Shown here one piece after another: positions 6,563 through 14,506 of a stretch of 23,657 nucleotides of DNA (position 1 is the first letter of the stretch; every line of letters begins with the position of its first letter). Below the pieces are notes generated by a model. That model saw only the letters and a list, made by a program, of their open reading frames with translations, was not told where the DNA came from and did not search any database. The position numbers and the translations under genes are program-made. The stretch is taken from the NCBI GenBank assembly GCA_005888335.1, contig VAWY01000156.1, forward strand, positions 1 to 23,657, in the 5' to 3' direction. The DNA is from Actinomycetota bacterium (GTDB taxonomy: Bacteria > Actinomycetota > Thermoleophilia > Solirubrobacterales > Solirubrobacteraceae).

Positions 6563-7462
6563 ATGCCGCCTTCCTCATCCGCCTCCGGAGAGCGCGCCTC
6601 CGGGGTGCGCGCGGCCTCCACGCCCGCCCTGGAGGCCGACTGGCTCGGCGCCTGCCGCACGGCGACCGCCGAGCTGCGGCAGCTGCTCGCCGACCGCCCG
6701 ACGACCCGCGAGCGCATCGAGGAGACTGGCCGGCGCGGTGAGGGCGGCGACCTGACGCTGGTCATCGACCAGCGCGCCGAGGACGCCGTCTTCGCCCAGC
6801 TCGAGCTGCTGCACTCGGCCGGCGCGCGCTTCACGGCGGTCTCCGAGGAGCGCGGCGAGGTCGACTTCGGCGCCGACGACGTGCTCGTGGTCATCGATCC
6901 CCTCGACGGCTCGCTCAACGCCAAGCGCGGGCTGCCCGCGCACGGGCTGTCGCTCGCCGTGGCCGACGGCCCGACGATGGCCGATGTCGCCTTCGGCTAC
7001 GTCTACGACTTCGCCACGCACGAGGAGTGGGTGGCCCACCGCGGCGGCGGCGTGCTGCTCAACGGCCTTCCGGCGCCCGCGCCGCCCGGCGAGCGCCACG
7101 ACGCCGACGGACGGCTGGAGATCGTCGCGATCGAGTCCGCCGACCCGCGCTGGGTCGCCGCCTCGGCCGCCGACCTCGCCGAGGTCGCGCACCGCTTCCG
7201 GGCGCTCGGCACGATCGCCGTCGCGCTGTGCCAGCTGGCCGCCACCCGCGTCGACGGCTTCGTGACGCTGTGGCGCACGCGCGCGGTCGACGTGGCCGCC
7301 GCGCAGCTCATCGTCCGCGAGAGCGGCGGGCTCGTCGCCTTCCCCGCCTTCGCCGATCCGCTCGGGGCGCCGCTCGACCTGCGCCCGCACTCGCCGGTGA
7401 TCGCCGCGCGGACGCCCGAGGCGCTCGAGCGGCTGCGGGCCGTACCCATGGAGGGGCGATGA
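6563..7462 (+). CDS. inositol monophosphatase family protein
   Basis: This 299-residue protein starts at ATG 6563. It contains the metal- and phosphate-binding signature of the IMPase/FBPase superfamily: GGDLTLVIDQRAED (motif before the first Glu), VSEERGEV (metal Glu), VIDPLDGSLNAKRGLP (D112-P-L-D115-G-S-L-N) and, near residue 243, AVDVAAAQLIVRESGG, corresponding to the usual WDxAAG site with Val replacing Trp. Such enzymes remove phosphate from inositol phosphates, fructose 1,6-bisphosphate or PAP; substrate cannot be told from sequence. The divergent helicase gene starts 19 bp away. The stop overlaps the ATG of the next gene (ATGA), so the two are translationally coupled. Confidence 0.88.
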   Translation: MPPSSSASGERASGVRAASTPALEADWLGACRTATAELRQLLADRPTTRERIEETGRRGEGGDLTLVIDQRAEDAVFAQLELLHSAGARFTAVSEERGEVDFGADDVLVVIDPLDGSLNAKRGLPAHGLSLAVADGPTMADVAFGYVYDFATHEEWVAHRGGGVLLNGLPAPAPPGERHDADGRLEIVAIESADPRWVAASAADLAEVAHRFRALGTIAVALCQLAATRVDGFVTLWRTRAVDVAAAQLIVRESGGLVAFPAFADPLGAPLDLRPHSPVIAARTPEALERLRAVPMEGR

Positions 7463-8502
7463 TCGACTGGACCCTGGCCGGGCGCGTGGCGCGCTTCGCC
7501 GCCGGCACACCCGCGGGCGGCCCGGCGCTGCCCGGCGACCTCGACGCGCTCGCCGCCGGCGCGGAGCAGCGCGTCGTCGCGTACACGGGCCTCGTCCCCG
7601 GCGCGCCGCTGCCCGCGCCGGAGGCGGTCGATCGCCAGCTGTGGGCCGAGATCAACCTCGCCGGCATGCGCAAGATGCTCGACCCCGTCATCGAGCGGCT
7701 GGAGTCCCGGCGCTCGGGCGTGCTCGGCGGCCCGCTGCGCGCCGCGGCGGGCACCCTGCTGGCGCTCGAGGTGGGCGGCCTGACCGGCCTGCTCTCCCAG
7801 CGCGTCCTCGGGCAGTACGAGCTCGTCCTCCTCGACCCGGACTCGCGCACGCGGCTGCTCTTCCTCGCGCCGAACCTCCGCGAGGCCGCCGGCCGGCTGA
7901 ACGTCGATCTCGAGCAGCTCGTCGCCTGGGTCGGCTTCCACGAGGTCACCCACGCCGTCCAGTTCACCTCGGTGCCCTGGCTGCGCGATCACCTCGCCGG
8001 CCTGCTGCGCGAGCTGCTTGCCTCGGTCGACCTCGAGTTCGACCCGCGCGCCGCGATGCGCCGCCTGCCCACGCGCGACGACCTCGAGCGCGTCGTCGCC
8101 GCCGTCCGCGAGGGCGGGCTGGTCCAGCTCGTCGCCGGGCCCGAGCGCATGGCGATCATCGACCGCCTGCAGGCCGCGATGGCCGTCGTGGAGGGCCACG
8201 CCGAGCACGTCATGGACGCCGTCGGCCGCGAGGCGCTGCCCGACCTCGACGCGCTGCGCCGCGCGCTGGACCGCCGCCGGGCCGAGCGCTCGGGGCCGTG
8301 GAAGCTGCTCGAGCGCCTGCTGGGCCTCGAGCTCAAGCTGCGCCAGTACCAGGTCGGCAAGCGCTTCTGCGACACGGTCGCCGAGCGCGAGGGCGTCGAG
8401 GCCCTGCACCGGGTCTTCGACGGCCCCGAGTCGCTGCCCACGTGGGCCGAGCTCGAGGACCCGGATTCCTGGATCGCGCGGGTCCTTCGCCCGGCCGCGT
8501 AG
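7459..8502 (+). CDS. zinc-dependent metalloprotease, DUF2342 (F420-associated family)
   Basis: From ATG 7459 the protein has 347 residues. It contains HExxH in GFHEVTHAVQF (His161-His165), followed by a region with AAMAVVEGHAEHVMD, whose Glu/His residues can complete the zinc site as in gluzincin-like peptidases. Other family landmarks are LGQYELVLLDP (upstream of the metal site) and LGLELKLRQYQVGKRFCD (C-terminal third). This is the actinobacterial DUF2342 family, labelled 'coenzyme F420 biosynthesis-associated' from its phylogenetic distribution; no enzymatic role is proven. In many actinobacteria it sits near tilS, hpt and ftsH. Here it overlaps the phosphatase gene by ATGA, while ftsH lies about 3 kb downstream. 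No signal peptide is seen, so it is probably cytoplasmic. Confidence 0.9.
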   Translation: MIDWTLAGRVARFAAGTPAGGPALPGDLDALAAGAEQRVVAYTGLVPGAPLPAPEAVDRQLWAEINLAGMRKMLDPVIERLESRRSGVLGGPLRAAAGTLLALEVGGLTGLLSQRVLGQYELVLLDPDSRTRLLFLAPNLREAAGRLNVDLEQLVAWVGFHEVTHAVQFTSVPWLRDHLAGLLRELLASVDLEFDPRAAMRRLPTRDDLERVVAAVREGGLVQLVAGPERMAIIDRLQAAMAVVEGHAEHVMDAVGREALPDLDALRRALDRRRAERSGPWKLLERLLGLELKLRQYQVGKRFCDTVAEREGVEALHRVFDGPESLPTWAELEDPDSWIARVLRPAA

Positions 8503-8564
8503 ACGCATCGCGCAGACGCGCGCGGTCGATCGACGGAGCCGATCCCGTGTAACGCCGGCCGTTT

Positions 8565-8636
8565 ACGAACGTAAGTTCGTGGTAGCCTTGTCCTACCGAG
8601 CTTAGTTCTAACTTTCTTAGTCCCCACCAGGGAGGA
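8565..8636 (+). promoter_or_regulatory. leader of the basic coiled-coil gene: AT-richer promoter region, hairpins and strong RBS
   Basis: The 137-bp gap before ATG 8640 is less GC-rich than its surroundings. It has two perfect short inverted repeats, ACGAAC-GTAA-GTTCGT (8565-8580) and GGTAG-CCTTGTC-CTACC (8581-8597), then a TTAGTTCTAACTTTC stretch. The Shine-Dalgarno GGGAGGA (8630-8636) is the best in the window. A -35/-10 pair cannot be fixed with confidence. The inverted repeats could be operators. Confidence 0.4.
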
Positions 8637-8639
8637 CCC

Positions 8640-9293
8640 ATGGCCGAGAACACCGGCACCACCCCCCCGAGCACCAACGCCGCCAACGCCGCCGCCAGCA
8701 CGCAGCGCGCGACCGCGGCGACCAAGCGCTCGACCACGCAGAAGAAGGCCGCCCAGACTCGTGCAGCGCGCAGCGGCGCCGCCGCCCGCAAGCGCACGAC
8801 GACCGCCGCCAAGTCGCAGGCCCGCAGCGCCGAGAAGACGACCGCGCGCCAGGCCCGCAAGGCCGAGAACAAGGTCCAGGCGCTCACCGAGCGCGCCGTG
8901 CTGACCTACGTCGGCGCCGCGCTGACCGCCCGCGACAACGTCGTCGACAGCGTCGACGAGCTGCGCACCAAGTACGGCACGCGCGCGAAGGCCGAGCGCA
9001 AGCTCGAGACCCAGCTGCGCAAGTTCGAGCGCCGCGGCGAGACCGCCCGCCGCTCGCTGGAGCGCGAGGTCAAGCGCACCCGCACGCGCGTCGAGCGCGA
9101 GCTGCGCGAGCGTCGCGGCCGGTTCGAGCGCCAGGTGCGCCCGCTGACGCGCGACGCGCGCGCCGAGAGCAACCTGTTCAGCTCGCAGGCCGAGTACATC
9201 ACGGCGCAGTTCGAGAACCTCGTGCAGTCGAGCCGCACCGCCGGCACCGAGCTCGCCGAGAAGCTCCAGAAGCGCGTCGCGTCGCTCGTCTAG
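8640..9293 (+). CDS. histone H1-like / HbhA-like basic coiled-coil protein
   Basis: The protein has 217 residues and starts at ATG 8640 behind a strong Shine-Dalgarno sequence. Residues 1-80 are low-complexity and rich in Ala, Thr, Lys, Arg and Gln, like bacterial H1-type tails. Residues ~88-217 are predicted long amphipathic helices: LTYVGAALTARDNVVDSVDELRTKYG resembles the start of mycobacterial heparin-binding haemagglutinin (HbhA/PhaP-like), followed by a highly charged Arg/Glu coiled coil (KLETQLRKFERRGETARRSLEREVKR). HbhA carries its basic tail at the C-terminus; here it is N-terminal. Possible roles are nucleoid binding, phasin-like granule coating or surface adhesion; none can be chosen from sequence. 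It has its own leader and is followed by terminator hairpins, so it is probably a monocistronic, well-expressed gene. Confidence 0.8.
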   Translation: MAENTGTTPPSTNAANAAASTQRATAATKRSTTQKKAAQTRAARSGAAARKRTTTAAKSQARSAEKTTARQARKAENKVQALTERAVLTYVGAALTARDNVVDSVDELRTKYGTRAKAERKLETQLRKFERRGETARRSLEREVKRTRTRVERELRERRGRFERQVRPLTRDARAESNLFSSQAEYITAQFENLVQSSRTAGTELAEKLQKRVASLV

Positions 9294-9342
9294 CACCTGC
9301 TTCTCCCGCGCCGGCGACGGAGAGCGCCGGGCCGCGGGCGGA

Positions 9343-9367
9343 CTGCCGGCCCATACCTCGCCGGCAG
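9343..9367 (+). terminator. hairpin downstream of the basic coiled-coil gene
   Basis: An 8-bp perfect stem, CTGCCGGC/GCCGGCAG, closes a 9-nt loop and lies 50 nt after the stop codon. There is no T-tract, so it may be a pause or protective hairpin ahead of the stronger one at 9391. Confidence 0.4.
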
Positions 9368-9390
9368 GAGTAGTACCTCTCCTCCCTCAT

Positions 9391-9424
9391 CCGCCGGGGC
9401 GCCTTGTGCGCCCCGGCGGTGTTT
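9391..9424 (+). terminator. strong intrinsic terminator
   Basis: A perfect 12-bp stem, CCGCCGGGGCGC (9391-9402) with GCGCCCCGGCGG (9408-9419), closes loop CTTGT and is followed by TGTTT. It ends the transcript of the basic coiled-coil gene, only 24 nt before the mrp start codon. Confidence 0.8.
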
Positions 9425-9447
9425 AACGAGCCTGCTGTAATGCAGTC

Positions 9448-10602
9448 ATGACCAAGGACGACATCCTGAAGGCGCTCGAGAGCGTCATCGACCCGGAGCT
9501 GCGCCGCAACATCGTCGAGCTCGACATGGTGCGCTCGGTCGAGATCCGTGACGCGGGCGTCGTCGACGTCACGGTCTCGCTGACCACGCCGGGCTGCCCG
9601 ATCCGCAACCACTTCCAGACCGGCGTGACCAACGCCGTGCGCGGCGTCGACGGCGTCACGCAGGTCAACGTCAGCTTCGACGTGCTGACCGACCAGCAGA
9701 AGGCCGACTTGCAGCGCAAGCTCGGGCGCGGCGGCGGCCTGCCGACCGGCGCGCTCGCGCAGGTGGCCAACATCCTGTGCGTCGGCTCGGGCAAGGGCGG
9801 CGTGGGCAAGTCGACGCTGACCGTCAACCTCGCGGCCGCCCTCACCGCCGAAGGCGAGAAGGTCGGCGTGCTCGACGCCGACGTCTGGGGGTACAGCGTG
9901 CCCCGCATGCTCGGCCTCGGCAACGACCGCCCCGCGGTGTCGGCGCAGCGCAAGATCGTGCCGCTGGAGGCCTACGGCATCAAGGTCATGTCGATCGGCT
10001 TCTTCATGGGCTCCGAGGACGCCGCCGTCGTCTGGCGCGGGCCGATGCTCCACAAGGCGCTCACCCAGTTCCTCGAGGACGTCGACTGGGGCGAGCTCGA
10101 CTACCTGCTCATCGACCTGCCCCCGGGCACGGGGGACGTGTCGATGACGCTCGCCCAGCTGCTGCCGCAGGCGAAGTTCGTCATCGTCACCACGCCGCAG
10201 CCGACCGCCCAGAGGGTCGCGCGCCGCGCGGCCGAGATGGCCCACAAGGTCAACCTCGAGATCGCCGGCGTCATCGAGAACATGGCGGGCTTCGTCACGC
10301 CGGGCGGCGAGCGCTTCGCGATCTTCGGCGAGGGCGGCGGCCAGGCGCTGGCCGACGAGCTCGACGTCCCGCTCCTCGGCAAGGTGCCGCTGACCATGCC
10401 GCTGCGCGAGCGCTCGGACGCCGGCGACCCGCTCGTCTTCGCCGATCCCGACGACCCGGCCAGCCAGGCCACCGCGCACGCGGCGCGGGGGGTGATCGCG
10501 CTGACCCCCGTCGAGCTGCCGGTCATGGCGCCCGCGGCCGGCCCGCCGACGCTGCCGGTCACGCAGCACAAGCCGGCGGGCATGTCGCTGCCGATGGCGT
10601 AG
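9448..10602 (+). CDS. mrp: Mrp/ApbC-type P-loop Fe-S carrier protein
   Basis: The protein has 384 residues from ATG 9448. Residues 1-~95 form a MIP18/DUF59 domain (VIDPELRRNIVELDMVRSVEI and VSLTTPGCPIRNHF with its conserved Cys). Residues ~108-360 are the ParA/MinD-like ATPase: deviant Walker A GSGKGGVGKST (113-123), VGVLDADVWGYSVPRMLG, the LLIDLPPGTGDVSMT switch and VIENMAGFV (~276). Mrp proteins carry or transfer Fe-S clusters. The CPxC pair usual after 'ENM' in ApbC/NBP35 is absent here (ENMAGFVTPGGERF), so cluster binding would depend on other residues or on the dimer. A TGTAAT box ends 6 nt before the ATG, and no ribosome binding site is seen, pointing to a leaderless transcript. The stop lies in a palindrome shared with the convergent gene. 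Confidence 0.95.
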   Translation: MTKDDILKALESVIDPELRRNIVELDMVRSVEIRDAGVVDVTVSLTTPGCPIRNHFQTGVTNAVRGVDGVTQVNVSFDVLTDQQKADLQRKLGRGGGLPTGALAQVANILCVGSGKGGVGKSTLTVNLAAALTAEGEKVGVLDADVWGYSVPRMLGLGNDRPAVSAQRKIVPLEAYGIKVMSIGFFMGSEDAAVVWRGPMLHKALTQFLEDVDWGELDYLLIDLPPGTGDVSMTLAQLLPQAKFVIVTTPQPTAQRVARRAAEMAHKVNLEIAGVIENMAGFVTPGGERFAIFGEGGGQALADELDVPLLGKVPLTMPLRERSDAGDPLVFADPDDPASQATAHAARGVIALTPVELPVMAPAAGPPTLPVTQHKPAGMSLPMA

Positions 10603-10632
10603 TAGGCGATCGACTTCGTCGATCGCCTACTA
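10600..10632. terminator. bidirectional palindromic terminator containing both stop codons
   Basis: A perfect 15-bp stem, TAGTAGGCGATCGAC with GTCGATCGCCTACTA, closes a TTC loop. The left arm starts with the TAG of mrp and the right arm ends with the TAG (complement) of the convergent glycosylase gene. There is no T-tract, but the symmetry and position fit a terminator working in both directions. Confidence 0.75.
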
Positions 10633-11123
10633 GATCGAGTCCACGTACTCGCGCGCCTGCGCGTAAAGGCGCGCGAGCTCGGGCAGCTGGTGGTGGGCGT
10701 TCAGCCCGCTCGGGTTGGGCAGCACCCACACCGGGCGGTCGCCGATCGTCTCGCCCTGCAGTCCGAAGCTCGCCCGCGGGCGCTCGAACGCCGCCCGCCA
10801 GGCGCCGATGCCCACCACCGCGACGAGGCGTGGCGCGATGTCTCGCACCAGCGACTCGAGCGCGGCCGCGCCCGCGCGGAGCTCGGCGGCGCTCAGCTCG
10901 GAAGCCGCGCGCGTCGGGCGGTCGACGAGGTTCGTCACACCGATGCCGTAGCCGAGCAGCGCCATGTCCTCGGCCGCGTCCAGGCGGCGCGGCGTGAACC
11001 CGGCGAGGTGCAGCGCCGGCCAGAACCGGTTCCCCGGCCGGGCGAAGTGGTGCCCGACGCGCGCCGACGTCAGCGAGGGATTGATGCCGACGAAGAGGAC
11101 GCGCAGCCCGGGCGCCGCGACAT
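10630..11123 (-). CDS. mug: Mug-type mismatch-specific uracil-DNA glycosylase, 5' end apparently frameshifted
   Basis: Positions ~11109 down to 10630 encode a Mug/TDG-family glycosylase of the uracil-DNA glycosylase superfamily: GLRVLFVGINPS (GINP motif of the active site), ARVGHHFARPGNRFWPAL, GIGVTNLVDRPT, and WVLPNPSGLNAHH (second active-site motif). It excises U or damaged bases opposite G. In this frame there is no ATG, GTG or TTG between the upstream TAG near 11443 and ATG 10965, which lies after the GINP motif. ATG 11123 is one frame off; one extra base near 11105-11110 would give MSRRPGLRVLFVGINPS, a natural N-terminus. Either the sequence lost a base in the GGGC run, the gene is frameshifted, or a rare CTG start (11106) is used. 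It lies 11 nt after the ferredoxin stop on the same strand. Confidence 0.75.
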
Positions 11124-11134
11124 CGCGAAGCGGC

Positions 11135-11398
11135 TTACTTGTTTGCGAAGTAGTCCGCGTTCTTCTGGATGTAGTTCGTCCACTCGTCCGGGACCTGGTC
11201 CTCGGCGAAGCAGGCGTCCACCGGGCAGGCCTCGACGCACGCGTCGCAGTCGATGCACTCCTCCGGATCGATGTAGAGCTGCTCGACGTTGTCGTAGTCG
11301 GGCTCGTCCGGCGTGGGGTGGATGCAGTCGACCGGGCAAACCTCGACGCACGAGTTGTCCTTCTGCCCGATGCAGGGCTCGGCGATGACGTAGGCCAT
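11135..11398 (-). CDS. fdxA: 7Fe ferredoxin, FdxA type
   Basis: The protein has 87 residues from ATG 11398. The first cluster site, PCIGQKDNSCVEVCPVDC, has the C-x7-C-x3-C-x3-C spacing of FdxA-type ferredoxins that bind a [3Fe-4S] cluster. The second site, CIDCDACVEACP, is a standard C-x2-C-x2-C-x3-CP [4Fe-4S] motif. The acidic C-terminal tail (EDQVPDEWTNYIQKNADYF) matches actinobacterial FdxA, a soluble electron carrier, for example for cytochromes P450 or central oxidoreductases. An AAGGA sequence lies 12 nt before the ATG. The gene is divergent from ftsH (87-bp gap) and is probably cotranscribed with the glycosylase gene downstream. Confidence 0.95.
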   Translation of the reverse strand: MAYVIAEPCIGQKDNSCVEVCPVDCIHPTPDEPDYDNVEQLYIDPEECIDCDACVEACPVDACFAEDQVPDEWTNYIQKNADYFANK

Positions 11399-11471
11399 GG
11401 AGGTTTCGGTTCCTTGGTAACGGAAATGAGGGGGTGCGGAGTCTAAACACCGGCGGGCAAGAGCTAGGCGT

Positions 11472-11477
11472 TACCGT
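11472..11477 (+). promoter_or_regulatory. possible -10 box of ftsH
   Basis: TACCGT ends 8 nt before ATG 11486. No Shine-Dalgarno sequence lies between, so near-leaderless expression is likely. The -35 region has no clear consensus. Confidence 0.35.
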
Positions 11478-11485
11478 CTTATGGG

Positions 11486-13615
11486 ATGGAACGCGACCCC
11501 CGCGGCTGGAACGTCAGCCCGGCACCCGACGGCCGCGGCGCTCCCGAGCAGCCGAAGCCCGGCGCACGCCCTCCCCGGCCGCCGCGCATCGGCTGGCGCT
11601 GGATCGCCGTGATCGTGGTCGCGCTCGCCGTCAACTATCTCGTGGCCAGCGCGCTCGGCCCCAAGGAGAACCCGCAGGTCACCGTCCCCTACAGCCCGTT
11701 CTTCCTGGACCAGGTCCGCAAGGACAACGTCAAGGAGATCTCCTCGCAGGGCGAGACGGTCCAGGGTCACTTCCGGCGCGACGTCCGCTACGACCCGGCC
11801 GGCGACGGCGGCCCGGTGACCACCGACCGCTTCAAGACGCAGGTGCCGACGTTCGCCGACACCAACAGGCTCTCGGCGCTCCTCCAGCAGCACAAGGTCA
11901 CGATCCAGGCCGAACCCCTCGACCAGGGGCGCGGGTTGCTGTACACCCTGCTTGTCGGCTTCGGGCCGACCCTGCTCATCATCGGCCTCTTCGTCTTCCT
12001 CGCCCGGCGGGCCACGGGCGCTGGCGCCGGCGGCCCGCTCGGCGCCTTCGGACGCACGCGTGCCCGCCGGGTCGAGGGCCAGACGCAGCGCGTGACGTTC
12101 GACGACGTCGCCGGGATCGACGAGGCCACCGACGAGCTGCAGGAGGTCGTCGACTTCCTGCGCAACCCCGACCGCTACACCCGCCTGGGCGGCCGCGTGC
12201 CCCGCGGCGTGCTGCTCTCGGGCCCGCCCGGCACCGGCAAGACGCTGCTTGCGCGCGCGGTGGCCGGCGAGGCCGGCGTGCCCTTCTTCTCCGCGGCCGC
12301 GTCGGAGTTCGTCGAGGCCATCGTCGGCGTCGGCGCGTCGCGCGTGCGCGACCTCTTCGAGCAGGCGCGGCGCGACCAGCCGGCCATCATCTTCGTCGAC
12401 GAGCTCGACGCCATCGGGCGCTCGCGCGCCGGCGGCCTGACGTTCTCGGGGGCCAACGACGAGCGCGAGCAGACGCTCAACCAGATCCTCACCGAGATGG
12501 ACGGCTTCGATCAGCGCACCGCGGTCATCGTCCTGGCGGCGACCAACCGCCCCGAGGTGCTCGACTCGGCGCTGCTGCGCCCGGGGCGCTTCGACCGCCG
12601 CATCGCCGTCCAGCCGCCGGACGCCGAGGGGCGCAAGAAGATCCTCGAGGTCCACACGCGCTCGATCCCGCTCGACGACGACGTGGACTTCGGGTCGCTG
12701 GCCGCGTCGACGGCGGGCATGGTCGGCGCCGACCTGGCCAACCTGGCCAACGAGGCGGCGCTCACCGCCGCGCGGCGCGACCATGAGCGCGTGCAGATGG
12801 CCGACTTCACCGACGCGCTCGAGCGCGTCGTGCTCGGCGCCCCGCGCAAGCTCGTCATGAGCGAGGCCGACCGCCGCCGGACCGCCTACCACGAGGGCGG
12901 CCACGCGATCGTCGGGATGCTCACGCCAGGTGCCGACCCCGTGCGCAAGATCTCGATCATCCCGCGCGGGATGGCGCTCGGCGTCACGCTGTCGGCGCCG
13001 GCCAACGACAAGTTCTCCTACGACGAGGAGTACCTGCGGGCGAAGATCCGGGTCGCGCTCGGGGGGCGCGTGGCCGAGGAGCTCGTGCTGGGCGAGATCA
13101 CGACCGGCGCGGAGTCCGACATCCAGCAGCTGACCGAGATCGCGCGGCGCATGGTGGGCCGCTGGGGCATGAGCGAGGCGATCGGGCCCATCGCCGTGCT
13201 GCCCTCCGAGCCCAACGGGCCGCTCCTGCCCGGCGCGCCGGAGACGTCCGAGACCACGCAGGAGCTCGTCGACAAGGAGGTCCGGCGCATCGTCGACGAG
13301 GCCCATCACGAGGTCACGATGCTGCTGACCGAGCGCAGGGAAAGCCTCGACTCGCTGGCCGCCGCGCTGCTCGAGCACGAGACGCTCGACGAGGGCGACG
13401 CCTACGCCGCGGCGGGGATCCCGCGCGGCGTGACGCCCGACCACGAGGGCCCGGCGCTCGAGCTGACCGCGTCGGACCAGCCGACCGGCACGGCCGGCGC
13501 GGCGAGCGCGGCGGGCGCGGCCGGCGCGCCGACGTCGAGCGGCGCGTCGGCGACTCCGCCGAGCCGCGGCGTCGGACGCACGATGGCGCTGCCGGTCGAC
13601 CCAGAAGGCTCCTAG
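11486..13615 (+). CDS. ftsH: ATP-dependent zinc metalloprotease FtsH
   Basis: The protein has 709 residues from ATG 11486. A Pro-rich cytoplasmic N-terminus (~35 residues) precedes TM1 ([19 protein letters not shown], ~37-56), an extracytoplasmic FtsH_ext domain, and TM2 ([23 protein letters not shown], ~150-172). The AAA+ domain shows Walker [10 protein letters not shown] (~245-253), Walker [12 protein letters not shown], and the second region of homology [20 protein letters not shown]. The peptidase has HEGGH (469-473) and the third zinc ligand Asp545 in [13 protein letters not shown] in place of HEAGH is usual for actinobacteria. The last ~50 residues are low-complexity Ala/Gly/Ser/Thr. 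FtsH degrades misassembled membrane proteins and regulatory substrates. The oxidoreductase gene starts 11 nt downstream on the same strand, probably in the same transcript. Confidence 0.97.
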   Translation: MERDPRGWNVSPAPDGRGAPEQPKPGARPPRPPRIGWRWIAVIVVALAVNYLVASALGPKENPQVTVPYSPFFLDQVRKDNVKEISSQGETVQGHFRRDVRYDPAGDGGPVTTDRFKTQVPTFADTNRLSALLQQHKVTIQAEPLDQGRGLLYTLLVGFGPTLLIIGLFVFLARRATGAGAGGPLGAFGRTRARRVEGQTQRVTFDDVAGIDEATDELQEVVDFLRNPDRYTRLGGRVPRGVLLSGPPGTGKTLLARAVAGEAGVPFFSAAASEFVEAIVGVGASRVRDLFEQARRDQPAIIFVDELDAIGRSRAGGLTFSGANDEREQTLNQILTEMDGFDQRTAVIVLAATNRPEVLDSALLRPGRFDRRIAVQPPDAEGRKKILEVHTRSIPLDDDVDFGSLAASTAGMVGADLANLANEAALTAARRDHERVQMADFTDALERVVLGAPRKLVMSEADRRRTAYHEGGHAIVGMLTPGADPVRKISIIPRGMALGVTLSAPANDKFSYDEEYLRAKIRVALGGRVAEELVLGEITTGAESDIQQLTEIARRMVGRWGMSEAIGPIAVLPSEPNGPLLPGAPETSETTQELVDKEVRRIVDEAHHEVTMLLTERRESLDSLAAALLEHETLDEGDAYAAAGIPRGVTPDHEGPALELTASDQPTGTAGAASAAGAAGAPTSSGASATPPSRGVGRTMALPVDPEGS

Positions 13616-13626
13616 GCTTCGCCGCC

Positions 13627-14499
13627 GTGCTGCTCCTCACGGGCGCCTCGGGCACCGTCGGCTCCGCCATGCTGCGGCGGCTCGTCGGCGCCGGCATGCC
13701 GGTGCGGTGCCTGGTGCGCGATCCCAAGGAGCTCGGGGCCGAGCGCGTGCGCGTGCAGATCGCGCTCGGCGACCTGGCCGACCCGCCGTCGTTTCGCAAC
13801 GCGATGCGCGGCGTGGACACCGTCGTGCACCTGGCGGGCTCGCCGCGCGACCAGGCGGGCGGGTCGATCGAGGAGCTCAACGCGATCGCCACCTGGCGGA
13901 TGGTCGGGGCCGCCGAGCGGGCCGGCGTCAAGCGCTTCATCTTCCTCTCGGCGCTGGGCGCGACGACGCACAGCCGCACGCGGCTGCACCGCGCCAAGGC
14001 GCTGGCCGAGCGCGTCGTCCTGGAGTCGGGCCTGCGGGCGACCGTCCTGTCGACCTCGCTGGTCTACGCGCCCGGCGACCGCTGGCTGACGGCGCTCGGG
14101 CGCCTGGCGCTGCTGCCCGCGATGCCGCTCTCCGGGCACGGGCGCGCGCTCTTCCAGCCGATCTGGGCCGAAGACGTCGCCGACTGCGCGATGGCCGTCC
14201 TCCACGGCTCGCCGGCCGGCCGCTACGAGCTCGCCGGCCCCGACACGCTGTCGCACGAGGACATCGTCCGCCTGGTGCTGCGCTCGTTCGGCCGGGCGCG
14301 GCCCCTCGTCCACGTCCCCACGCCGCTGGTCTCGCGCGGCCTGCGCGTGCTCGAGGCCGCGCTGCAGGGCAAGGCGCCCGCCGTGTGGGACGAGGCCGAG
14401 CTGCTCGAGGTCTCGGTGGTCGCCTCGCGCGGGACGGCCGACGCCGCCGACCTCGGCGTGGTCCCGCGGGCGATGGCCGAGGTGCTCGGGGCGGAGTGA
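13627..14499 (+). CDS. NAD(P)-binding oxidoreductase, NmrA/NDUFA9-like atypical SDR
   Basis: The protein has 290 residues from GTG 13627. The Rossmann start is VLLLTGASGTVGSAML (TGxxGxxG), followed by a nucleotide-discriminating RCLVRDP, the GDLADPPSFRNAMRGVDTVVHLAG strand, and FIFLSALGATTHS where classical SDRs have the catalytic Ser. The usual YxxxK is not clear (SRTRLHRAKALAERVV supplies a Lys-containing segment), as in atypical SDRs of the NDUFA9/NmrA group, which bind NAD(P)H and act in redox sensing, quinone-related reactions or complex I assembly. The C-terminal half (~180-290) is a small substrate-side domain. It follows ftsH by 11 nt. Substrate is unknown. GTG is chosen because it directly precedes the Rossmann strand. 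Confidence 0.85.
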   Translation: MLLLTGASGTVGSAMLRRLVGAGMPVRCLVRDPKELGAERVRVQIALGDLADPPSFRNAMRGVDTVVHLAGSPRDQAGGSIEELNAIATWRMVGAAERAGVKRFIFLSALGATTHSRTRLHRAKALAERVVLESGLRATVLSTSLVYAPGDRWLTALGRLALLPAMPLSGHGRALFQPIWAEDVADCAMAVLHGSPAGRYELAGPDTLSHEDIVRLVLRSFGRARPLVHVPTPLVSRGLRVLEAALQGKAPAVWDEAELLEVSVVASRGTADAADLGVVPRAMAEVLGAE

Positions 14500-14506
14500 G
14501 GTCGTA

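Noticed and set aside
7003..9296. Long minus-strand open frames opposite the phosphatase, metalloprotease and coiled-coil genes.
   Set aside because: They carry no recognisable motif and lie exactly opposite well-supported genes on plus, so they are composition shadows.
10273..10320. Mrp as a broken Fe-S carrier because the CPxC pair is missing.
   Set aside because: The gene is otherwise complete, and Mrp homologues without this pair occur in actinobacteria; noted in the annotation only.
11399..11485. A standard -35/-10 promoter for the ferredoxin gene in the ftsH/ferredoxin gap.
   Set aside because: TTGCCC and TTTAGACT are present on minus but at the wrong spacing (about 8-9 nt), so I do not call a promoter.
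12890..12904. HEGGH in FtsH as a damaged HEAGH zinc motif.
   Set aside because: The two His and the Glu are kept; Gly at this position is common in actinobacterial FtsH.
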